Positions 1 through 6,016 of a DNA stretch of 6,953 nucleotides are shown one piece after another. The stretch lies in assembly GCA_005885085.1 (NCBI GenBank), contig VAXY01000143.1, positions 1-6,953 on the forward strand, given 5' to 3'. Numbering within the stretch: position 1 is the first letter of the stretch; each line of letters starts with the position of its first letter. A program made the position numbers and the translations under genes. The notes below the pieces were generated by a model. The model was not told where the DNA came from. It saw nothing but the letters and a program-made list of their open reading frames with translations, and did not search any database. This stretch comes from Actinomycetota bacterium (GTDB lineage: Bacteria; Actinomycetota; Thermoleophilia; Gaiellales; Gaiellaceae).

Positions 1-6
1 CAGAAG

Positions 7-699
7 ATGCCGCGTCGCACGCTCACCACTCTCTTCATGTCGCTGCTGCTCGCCGGCGTCGCGAGTGCTGCTGACACAACGGTGCCGGCGTCGTATCCCG
101 CGGCGGGCGAGCTGGTGGCCACACAGGTGGGAGCGCGCGCGAACCCCGATCCCGCGGCGAGCGTCGTCCGCAGGCTGCACCAGTTCCGCAGCGACTACCG
201 TCCGCAGATCGTTCTGGCCACCGGACAGACGACGGGCGTCGACGGCAAGACCTGGTTCCACGTCAGCCTCCCCATGCGACCGAACGGAACGATGGGCTGG
301 ATTCCCGCGGCCTCCGTCGCGCTGCAGGCGATGCACATGCGGATCGTCGTCCACCGCGGGCTCCGGCGGATCGAGGTGCTGCGCGGCACGCGGCGCGTGC
401 TGAGCGCGAAGGTGGCGGTCGGCGCGCCCGGACGCGAGACGCCGCTCGGCGAGTTCTACGTGACCGCCCGCTTCCACCCGGACGACCCGGTCCTCGGCGT
501 GTTCGCACTCGAGACTAGCGCCTATTCGCGGCTTACCGAATGGCCGGGCGGCGGCGTGGTCGGTATCCACGGAACGAGCAAACCGTGGCTGCTCGGACAG
601 GCCGTCTCACACGGCTGCGTGCGTGTCTCGAATGCCACCGCCCTCGCACTGGAGCGGCTGGTGCCGCTCGGCTCCCCGATCTCGATCGTCGCGCGGTAG
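7..699 (+). CDS. Secreted L,D-transpeptidase (YkuD family) with N-terminal SH3-like domain
   Basis: This 230-residue protein probably makes 3-3 (L,D) crosslinks between peptidoglycan stem peptides outside the membrane. A signal peptide covers residues 1-21: PRR at the N-terminus, a hydrophobic run, then VASA before AD. Residues about 34-106 look like a bacterial SH3-like domain (ARANPDPAASVV, GKTWFHVSL, MGWIPAASV). Residues about 110-229 are the YkuD catalytic domain, with TPLGEFYVT at 145-153, His188 in GIHGT, and the signature SHGCVRVSN at 201-209. Cys204 is the expected nucleophile, with His202 and Arg206. Length and domain order are normal for a small L,D-transpeptidase. Only six bases precede the ATG, so no ribosome binding site can be judged; the signal peptide supports this start. 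The gene converges on the minus-strand gene with a three-base gap. The exact substrate (crosslinking or protein attachment) cannot be told from sequence. Confidence 0.93.
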   Translation: MPRRTLTTLFMSLLLAGVASAADTTVPASYPAAGELVATQVGARANPDPAASVVRRLHQFRSDYRPQIVLATGQTTGVDGKTWFHVSLPMRPNGTMGWIPAASVALQAMHMRIVVHRGLRRIEVLRGTRRVLSAKVAVGAPGRETPLGEFYVTARFHPDDPVLGVFALETSAYSRLTEWPGGGVVGIHGTSKPWLLGQAVSHGCVRVSNATALALERLVPLGSPISIVAR

Positions 700-722
700 C
701 GCCTACACGATGCCGGCGACGA
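686..722. terminator. Candidate bidirectional hairpin over the two convergent stop codons
   Basis: Bases 686-696 pair with 713-722: ten base pairs with base 693 bulged out. The loop, 697-712, contains both TAG stop codons (697-699 on the plus strand, 703-705 read on the minus strand), which themselves form a small three-pair inverted repeat. The hairpin lies inside the last codons of both genes, the only place for one since the intergenic gap is three bases. There is no U-tract on either side, so termination is an inference. Confidence 0.35.
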
Positions 723-1413
723 ACGTCGCCCGCGCGATGCGTCTGATGCGGTAGCCGTGGTCCTGGAACGTGTACTCCCGCCGCAGCAGCTGCCAACCGC
801 CGCCGGGATGGGTCGCCACGCTGACGGAGCCGAACTGGTAGCGGAACCGATTGCAGACCGGGGCGCCCGCGCCCCACGTCTCGGTCGTGGCAAGGGGCCG
901 CCAGGCCCCGTGACTGCCGGGCAGATACACCGGATCGCCCACCGGACTGTCGTCGACCCAGACGCGCCACCAGCCGCGCCGGCCCGCCAGCTCCACGACC
1001 GCGACCTTGCTCATCGTGCCGGGCGGAAGCCCGGACTTGACCTCGAAGTAGCGTGGTGCCTGGTGCGGTTGTGCGACCTCGTAGTAGAGGCTGCTGAAGG
1101 CGCTGCCGGGAAAGGCGCTGAAGCCGACCTGGAGCCACTCGTCTGTCCCGTTCGGCCCCGCGCCCGGCCCGCCGACACCCACCCAGCCGGCCACATGGCC
1201 GTTCAGCACCTGGGGCGCAGTCGTCGCCTGCAGACGCGTCGAGATCCCGTAGGCGCGCGACGTCGAGCCGACACCCGCATAGGCGTAGCCGCTCGACCCA
1301 CAGGCGGCGCTCGCGACCGCGGGAGACGCGACGTAACAGACAGATGTCGCGAGGGCTGCTGCCAGCACTCGCATGCAGCGCGTTGACAGGATTGCCTCCG
1401 GGCGAAGCGGCAT
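703..1413 (-). CDS. Secreted protein resembling eqolisin (G1 glutamic peptidase) fold
   Basis: This gene encodes 236 residues with an N-terminal signal peptide: Arg residues at 4, 12 and 15, a hydrophobic stretch at 16-35, and probable cleavage near AVASA (32-36). The start is supported by AGGGA six bases upstream. The mature part is rich in Trp, Gly and aromatic residues and looks all-beta. WVGVGG at 77-82 followed by EWLQVG at 92-97 resembles the WVGIDG...LQTG region of eqolisins, glutamic peptidases with a concanavalin-like sandwich fold. A later LATTETW at 174-180 sits where eqolisins carry their catalytic Glu. The candidate pair Gln95 and Glu178 is 83 residues apart, the same as Gln53/Glu136 of scytalidoglutamic peptidase. 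The Asp of WVGIDG is Gly81 here, so activity is uncertain and a non-enzymatic lectin-like role is possible. Cys residues at 38 and 187 may form a disulfide. The gene converges on the L,D-transpeptidase and diverges from the large repeat protein. Confidence 0.75.
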   Translation of the reverse strand: MPLRPEAILSTRCMRVLAAALATSVCYVASPAVASAACGSSGYAYAGVGSTSRAYGISTRLQATTAPQVLNGHVAGWVGVGGPGAGPNGTDEWLQVGFSAFPGSAFSSLYYEVAQPHQAPRYFEVKSGLPPGTMSKVAVVELAGRRGWWRVWVDDSPVGDPVYLPGSHGAWRPLATTETWGAGAPVCNRFRYQFGSVSVATHPGGGWQLLRREYTFQDHGYRIRRIARATFVAGIV

Positions 1414-1419
1414 TCGAGT

Positions 1420-1424
1420 TCCCT
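1420..1424 (-). promoter_or_regulatory. Ribosome binding site of the minus-strand gene
   Basis: Read on the minus strand, AGGGA ends six bases before the ATG at 1413. This spacing favours 1413 over the internal Met14 codon, although a start at Met14 would also leave a usable signal peptide. Confidence 0.6.
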
Positions 1425-1637
1425 GGCTCGTTCATCGGCCGGTGTTACCCCCGACGCCGTACCTCGAATGAGGGATGGTCGCGCCCGTTTTCCAACTTGT
1501 AACCGGGCTTTTTCACCGAATGACCTAGACGAACTAGCCCTCTCGCCAGTCCTGCGAGCGGCAACGCACCGCTATCACAAGCGTGGGGAGATCGGGACGT
1601 CCGGCACCGCTGTGTCGGGAAGCCAATTCGAGAGGGC

Positions 1638-1642
1638 GAGGG
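1638..1642 (+). promoter_or_regulatory. Ribosome binding site that sets the repeat-protein start
   Basis: GAGGG lies eight bases before the ATG at 1651, and a signal peptide follows directly. The same frame is open back to an ATG at 1468, but that start would put 61 unrelated, charged residues ahead of the signal peptide, so 1651 is chosen. Confidence 0.65.
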
Positions 1643-1650
1643 CACATCGA

Positions 1651-4600
1651 ATGAACGAATCGCAGAGGGGCCGGCATGCGTGGCTCGCTGTACTCGCGAT
1701 CTGCTCCTCAGCGGCTATGACGTACGGGACGGGAACGACGCGTCACCTCGCGGCCGCAGCGAGCATCACGGCGAAGCAGCACGAGGGCCAACGCTTCCCG
1801 GCACTCACCTACACGTCCGGGAACATCACGCAGTACATGGAAGGCGACACGATCAACTTCCGCTTCACGCTCGCGAGCTCCGGCGCGGGATCCGGTCAGA
1901 TGGAGATCCGCTTCACGGGCGACGACGGCACGTGCCTCTTCTTCGAGAACTACTTCGCCCTCGGCTCGATCGACAACGTCTCGGGCACGTCTCCCAACGT
2001 CGGCGCAAGCGCCCCGGTGCAAGATCAGTTCGGCACGTCGAGCGGCGAGTGGGTCGTCACGCTCGACGTCTCCTTCGCGGATGCCGGCGAAGCCGTCGTC
2101 AACTATCAGCTCAAGCTCTCGCAAGTGGCCGGCGACTGCAACGGCTCCTCGCAGCACAGCCGCCTCAGCCCTCTCGACGGCGTCTCGCAAACGGGGCAGC
2201 AGAACGTCCCGGTTCCCGCCAACCAGATCATCGAGCTGCCGAGCATCACCGTGACGAAGCTCGTCGATCGCGGCACGGGCACCTTCGTCCCCGCCGACGC
2301 CGGCGAGTACTGCTTCACGCTCGACTCCGGAACGTGCGCGGCGATCGACGGGAGCGGACAGGTGACGTTCGCCGCCGTCAGCGACGGCCCGCACACGATC
2401 ACCGAGAGCAGCAACCTCGCCCACGCCGGCTACACCTTCGATTCAGGGACAGGCACGAACTGCGTCTTCTCCGGGAGCACGGCGACGGCGACCGTGGCCA
2501 GCGGTACGACGGCCACGAATGCTTCGTGCACGTTCAAGAACAAGCTCATGGCCCAGCCGAAGGTCACGGTGACGAAGTCGTGTCCGAACGGCGCTGCAAA
2601 TTCCGGCGACCGCTTCCAGGTCCAGCTGGACGGCTCGAACGTCGGGACCGCCCTCGCCTGCGGCGACAGCCTCGACGTCAATCCAACGCCCGGACAGGCG
2701 TACTCGATCACGGAGGCTGCGGCCGGGACGACCGACTTCGCGAACTACACCTCGTCGCTCGGCTCGGGTTGCTCCGGAAACCTGACGTACGGCGGCACGG
2801 CCTCGTGCACGATCACCAACACGCTCAAGGCGGCGCCGAAGGTGACCGTTACGAAGTCGTGCCCGAACGGAGCCGCCAACACCGGCGACCGTTTCCAGGT
2901 GCAGAACAACGGCTCGAACGCCGGCACCGCGCTCGCCTGTTCCGGCAGCCTCGACATCCCGGTCACCGCGGGCCAGGCCTACGCCATGACCGAGGCTGCT
3001 GCCGGCACGACCGACCTCGCCAACTACACGTCGTCGCTCGGCACCGGTTGCTCCGGCACGCTCGCGCACTTCGGCGACAGCGCCAGCTGCACGATCACCA
3101 ACACGCTCAAGACGGCGCCGAAGGTGACGGTCACCAAGTCGTGCCCGAACGGTGCGGCAGGGAGCGGTGACCGCTTCCAGGTCAAGCGCGACGGAACCAA
3201 CGTCGGTACCGCACTGGCCTGCGGCGACAACCTCGACGTCACGGTGACGGCCGGCCAGGCGTACGCGATCACGGAGGGCGCGGCCGGCACGACCGACCTC
3301 GCGAACTACACGTCGAGCCTCGGCACCGGCTGCGCCGGCACGCTCGCCCACTACGGCGACACCGCCGGCTGCACGATCACGAACACGCTCAAGGCCGCTC
3401 CGAAGGTCACAGTCACCAAGGACTGCCCCGGTGGGGCGGCAAACGCAGGTGACCGTTTCCAGGTCAAGCGGGACGGAACCAACGTCGGCACCGCACTGGC
3501 CTGCGGCGACAGCCTCGACGTCACCGTCACCGCCGGACAGGCATACGCGATCACGGAGGGCGCGGCCGGCACGACCGACCTCGCGAACTACACGTCGAGC
3601 CTCGGCACCGGCTGCTCCGGCACGCTCGCCCACTTCGGCGACACCGCCGGCTGCACGATCACCAACACGCTCAAGGCAGCCCCGAAGGTCACCGTGACGA
3701 AGGCCTGCCCAGGAGGCAAAGCGGCTGCCGGCGACCGCTTCCAGGCGAAGCGGAACGGCACCAGCGTCGGTGCTCCGCTCGACTGCGGCGACAGCCTCGA
3801 CGTCACCGTGACGGCCGGCCAGGCCTACGCGATCACGGAGGGCGCGGCCGGCACGACCGCCCTCGCCAACTACGACACGACGCTCGGCAGCGGCTGCTCG
3901 GGCACGCTCGCGCACTTCGGCGACACCGCCAGCTGCACGATCACCAACACGCTCAAGGCGGCGCCGAAGGTCACGATCACGAAGTCGTGCCCGAACGGGA
4001 AAGCGGACTCGACGGATCGCTTCCAGGCGAAGCTCGACGGCACCGCCGCCGGCGATCCGCTCGACTGCAGCGACAGCCACGACGTGACCGTCACGGCCGG
4101 CCAGGCGTACGCGATCACCGAGGCCGCCGCCGGGACGAGCGACCTCGCCAACTACGACACGACGCTCGGCAGCGGCTGCTCGGGCACGCTCGTCCACTTC
4201 GGCGACACCGCCAGCTGCACGATCACCAACACGCTCAAGGCGGCGCCAAAGGTCAGCGTCGCGAAGTCGTGTCCGAACGGGAAGGCGAGCTCGACCGATC
4301 GCTTCCAGGCCCGGCTCGACGGCACCGCCACCGGCGATCCGCTCGACTGCGGAGACAGCCACGATGTGACCGTCAGCGTCGGCAAGGCCTACGCGATCAC
4401 CGAGTCGGCTGCCGCAACGACGGATCCCGCCAACTACACGTCCGCGTTGAGCGCAGGCTGCTCCGGCACGCTGGCCCACTACGGCGACACGGCCGCCTGC
4501 ACTCTCACCAACACGCTGAAGGCGGCGGCGAAAGTCACCGTGACGAAGACCTGCCCCGGCGGGAAGGCCGCCGCCGGCGACCGCTTCCAGGCGAAGCGGA

Positions 4601-5784
4601 ACGGAACCAGCGCCGGCGACGCGCTCGACTGCGGCGACAGCACGGACGTCACCGTCACTGCGGGCCAGGCCTACGCGATCACCGAGGGCGCGGCCGGCAC
4701 GACCGACCTCGCCAACTACACGACCACGCTGAGCGAGGGCTGCTCCGGCACGCTCGCGCACTTCGGCGACACCGCCGGCTGCACGATCGCGAACAGGCTC
4801 AAGGCCGCTCCGAATGTGACTGTCGTCAAGCACGTGATCAACAACGACGGCGGAACGAAGAGCGCGGACAACTTCACGCTGGCGGCGAGCGGATCCGGTG
4901 CGAGCCCCGCGTCGTTCCCGGGCTCCGAGGCCGGGACGGCTGTGACGTTGCAGCAGCCGGGCCCGTACGCGATCAACGAAGCCGCAGTGAGCGGCTACGC
5001 AACGTCGAAGTCCGCAGGCTGCAGCGGGACGCTTGCCCACTACGGCGACACGGCGACCTGCACAGTCACGAACGACGACGTCGCGCCGCCGCCGCCGCTG
5101 ACGCCGACGGGGGCACCGCTGACCGATCTGAAGATCACGAAGACCGACAGCCCTGACCCCGTCTCGGTGGGCGCGCTGCTGACCTACACCTTGACGGTGA
5201 CGAACAAGAAGGGCGACACCGCGCACAACGTGGTCGTCACCGACTCGCTGCCTTCCGAGGTGACGCTGGTCTCCGTCGCGTCGACGAAGGGCACGTGCTC
5301 GGGGTCGATCGCGATCACGTGCAACATCGACTCGGTCGCCTACAACGAGCTCGTGACCATCACGATCGTCGTGCGGCCGACGGCAGCAGGCACGATCATC
5401 AACACGGCCATCGTCGCCGGACGCGAGGCAGAGCAGGATGCGTCCGACAACACCGCATCCGCGGCGACGCTCGTGCAGGGCGCGTTCACGCCACCGTCGG
5501 TGTGCTACTCGCTGCGCGTGACGCCGCGGTCACTCACCGTCGGACGGCGCTCGGTCATCCGCGTGACCGTGCGGGAGGCGGGCAAGCCCGTCGGAGCGGT
5601 GCAGGTCGTTGTGACCGGCAAGGGCGTAACCAGGCGGGCGCGGACGAACAACGCCGGCCTGGCGACCATCACCCTCACGCCGTCGCGGCCCGGAATCCTG
5701 CAGATCCGCGTGCCGACGCACGCCACCTGCAACCGGCAGCGGGTCGGCGTCGTGGGCGTCTTCACGCCGCCCGTCACCGGCTAG
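1651..5784 (+). CDS. Giant secreted repeat protein: prealbumin/CnaB-like stalk with DUF11 and Ig-like C-terminal domains
   Basis: This 1377-residue exported protein is probably a cell-surface stalk, adhesin or fibre subunit. Domains in order: signal peptide, about 1-37, with hydrophobic core WLAVLAICSSAAM at 11-23; a beta-rich domain of unknown family, about 38-196 (EGDTINFRFTL, GEWVVTLDVSF), with Cys95 and Cys163; a divergent prealbumin-like domain, 197-302; eight repeats of 93 or 94 residues, 303-1053; a degenerate ninth repeat, 1054-1145; a PPPP linker; a DUF11 domain, about 1157-1273 (LKITKTDSPDPVSVG, then NTAIVAGREAEQDASDNTA); and a C-terminal Ig-like domain, about 1279-1377, with invasin-like features (GKPVGAVQVVVTG, TNNAGLATITLTPSRPG) ending in FTPPVTG. 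There is no LPXTG motif, no C-terminal membrane helix and no lipobox, so how it stays on the cell is unclear. Each repeat opens with a VTVTK-type strand and closes with CTITN, as expected for one Ig-like beta sandwich per repeat. The family names are inferred by eye; the reading frame and repeat structure are certain. Confidence 0.9.
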   Translation: MNESQRGRHAWLAVLAICSSAAMTYGTGTTRHLAAAASITAKQHEGQRFPALTYTSGNITQYMEGDTINFRFTLASSGAGSGQMEIRFTGDDGTCLFFENYFALGSIDNVSGTSPNVGASAPVQDQFGTSSGEWVVTLDVSFADAGEAVVNYQLKLSQVAGDCNGSSQHSRLSPLDGVSQTGQQNVPVPANQIIELPSITVTKLVDRGTGTFVPADAGEYCFTLDSGTCAAIDGSGQVTFAAVSDGPHTITESSNLAHAGYTFDSGTGTNCVFSGSTATATVASGTTATNASCTFKNKLMAQPKVTVTKSCPNGAANSGDRFQVQLDGSNVGTALACGDSLDVNPTPGQAYSITEAAAGTTDFANYTSSLGSGCSGNLTYGGTASCTITNTLKAAPKVTVTKSCPNGAANTGDRFQVQNNGSNAGTALACSGSLDIPVTAGQAYAMTEAAAGTTDLANYTSSLGTGCSGTLAHFGDSASCTITNTLKTAPKVTVTKSCPNGAAGSGDRFQVKRDGTNVGTALACGDNLDVTVTAGQAYAITEGAAGTTDLANYTSSLGTGCAGTLAHYGDTAGCTITNTLKAAPKVTVTKDCPGGAANAGDRFQVKRDGTNVGTALACGDSLDVTVTAGQAYAITEGAAGTTDLANYTSSLGTGCSGTLAHFGDTAGCTITNTLKAAPKVTVTKACPGGKAAAGDRFQAKRNGTSVGAPLDCGDSLDVTVTAGQAYAITEGAAGTTALANYDTTLGSGCSGTLAHFGDTASCTITNTLKAAPKVTITKSCPNGKADSTDRFQAKLDGTAAGDPLDCSDSHDVTVTAGQAYAITEAAAGTSDLANYDTTLGSGCSGTLVHFGDTASCTITNTLKAAPKVSVAKSCPNGKASSTDRFQARLDGTATGDPLDCGDSHDVTVSVGKAYAITESAAATTDPANYTSALSAGCSGTLAHYGDTAACTLTNTLKAAAKVTVTKTCPGGKAAAGDRFQAKRNGTSAGDALDCGDSTDVTVTAGQAYAITEGAAGTTDLANYTTTLSEGCSGTLAHFGDTAGCTIANRLKAAPNVTVVKHVINNDGGTKSADNFTLAASGSGASPASFPGSEAGTAVTLQQPGPYAINEAAVSGYATSKSAGCSGTLAHYGDTATCTVTNDDVAPPPPLTPTGAPLTDLKITKTDSPDPVSVGALLTYTLTVTNKKGDTAHNVVVTDSLPSEVTLVSVASTKGTCSGSIAITCNIDSVAYNELVTITIVVRPTAAGTIINTAIVAGREAEQDASDNTASAATLVQGAFTPPSVCYSLRVTPRSLTVGRRSVIRVTVREAGKPVGAVQVVVTGKGVTRRARTNNAGLATITLTPSRPGILQIRVPTHATCNRQRVGVVGVFTPPVTG
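2239..2556 (+). other. Divergent prealbumin-like domain preceding the repeats (domain 0)
   Basis: Residues 197-302 of the repeat protein share the frame of the later repeats at low identity: ITVTK at the start, HTITE in the middle and CTFKN at the end. Lys203, Glu252 and Asn297 match the Lys/Glu/Asn positions of the repeats. Cys271 and Cys293 match the last two repeat cysteines. Cys221 and Cys229 form a separate close pair in CFTLDSGTC. Confidence 0.65.
2557..5085 (+). repeat. Nine tandem coding repeats (eight of 279/282 bp plus one degenerate)
   Basis: Units begin at 2557, 2836, 3118, 3400, 3682, 3964, 4246, 4528 and 4810. The first is 279 bp (one codon shorter near GNLTYGG), the next seven are exactly 282 bp, and the last is 276 bp and diverged. 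The shared pattern is PKVTVTK, C-P-(N/G)-G, DRFQ, a C at about position 35, AGQAYAITE, ANYxxxL, GCSGTLAHFGD, CTITNTLKAA. Units 1-8 have four Cys each. Units fall into two groups: 1-4 (FQV, TALAC) and 5-8 (FQA, LDC). No unit has a frameshift or stop, so the array is under coding constraint or is young. Confidence 0.95.
5119..5469 (+). other. DUF11 domain of the repeat protein
   Basis: Residues about 1157-1273 match the pattern of DUF11 surface-protein domains: L-I-TKTDSPDPVSVG-LTYTLTVTN, then VVVTDSLPSEVTLVS, then a closing T-INTAIV-DNTASA segment. These domains are found in bacterial and archaeal surface proteins, usually as extracellular spacers. Two Cys (CSGSIAITC) probably pair within the domain. 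Confidence 0.85.
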
Positions 5785-5794
5785 TCCAACCTCG

Positions 5795-5825
5795 AGCCGC
5801 GCTCCGGCACTGCCGGAGCGCGGCT
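5795..5825 (+). terminator. Strong hairpin terminator after the repeat-protein gene
   Basis: Bases 5795-5808 pair perfectly with 5812-5825: a 14-bp, very GC-rich stem with the three-base loop ACT, starting 11 bases after the TAG stop. It can extend outward by a G-T, a C-G and a T-G pair. Only TT follows, with no U-tract, as is common for hairpins after genes in high-GC actinobacteria. It may stop transcription or protect the 3' end of the mRNA. Confidence 0.75.
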
Positions 5826-6000
5826 TGGCGCGTCGGGATCTCGCCCGTCTGGCTCTTCCCGCAGCAACGCCGTCCGATCCCCGCACGTGCAGCGGCGATC
5901 CGCACGACGGGTCGATCAACTTGTCGGGCCGTAGATGTCGCGAAGGCCAGTGGAGGTTCAGGTCCTCTCATCCGCACTCGTCGCCTGCTCGGGCGCCGAG

Positions 6001-6006
6001 TAGAAT
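6001..6006 (+). promoter_or_regulatory. Candidate -10 box (TAGAAT) for a very short leader or leaderless mRNA
   Basis: TAGAAT fits the actinobacterial TANNNT -10 consensus and ends ten bases before the ATG at 6017. Transcription would begin about 2-4 bases before, or at, the start codon. No ribosome binding site lies in the gap, in keeping with this reading. No clear -35 was seen at 17-18 bases upstream. Confidence 0.5.
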
Positions 6007-6016
6007 CGCAAGCTCG

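Larger units (their letters stand above)
1414..1650. promoter_or_regulatory. Divergent intergenic region and possible structured leader
   Basis: This 237-base gap lies between two divergent genes and should hold both promoters, but no convincing -35/-10 pair was found. TTGTAA at 1497-1502 is -35-like on the plus strand but has no good -10 at normal spacing. CTAG is repeated at 1525-1528 and 1534-1537. The plus-strand leader can fold locally: CTCGC 1542-1546 with GCGAG 1554-1558, AGCGG 1557-1561 with CCGCT 1569-1573 (these two are mutually exclusive), and a seven-pair stem 1601-1607 with 1612-1618 that ends 19 bases before the ribosome binding site. No known riboswitch consensus was recognised. 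Confidence 0.35.

Noticed and set aside
533..1435. A 300-codon open frame on the minus strand overlapping the eqolisin-like gene
   Set aside because: Its product is Arg-rich and of low complexity. The overlapping 703-1413 frame has a ribosome binding site, a signal peptide and a fold-like pattern.
1468..1650. N-terminal extension of the repeat protein from the ATG at 1468
   Set aside because: It would bury the signal peptide 61 residues inside the protein. The ATG at 1651 has a ribosome binding site at good spacing.
1414..1650. Cyclic-dinucleotide riboswitch in the leader
   Set aside because: The conserved cores of the GEMM and ydaO families were not found; only generic short stems are present.
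1680..3170. A 496-codon plus-strand open frame within the repeat gene
   Set aside because: It is an Arg/His-rich out-of-frame shadow without domains, produced by GC-rich codon use.
2557..5085. CRISPR array or mobile-element repeats
   Set aside because: The repeats are 276-282 bp, contiguous without spacers, kept in frame, and encode a clear protein domain.
2443..5226. A 927-codon open frame on the minus strand opposite the repeats
   Set aside because: It is a mirror of the high-GC repeat array. Its product is Arg/Ala/Val/Gly-rich with no signal peptide or domain, and the plus-strand frame has clear domains.
5883..5890. GCACGTGC palindrome as an operator site
   Set aside because: It is a single 8-bp palindrome in GC-rich DNA, over 110 bases from the -10-like box, and is expected by chance.
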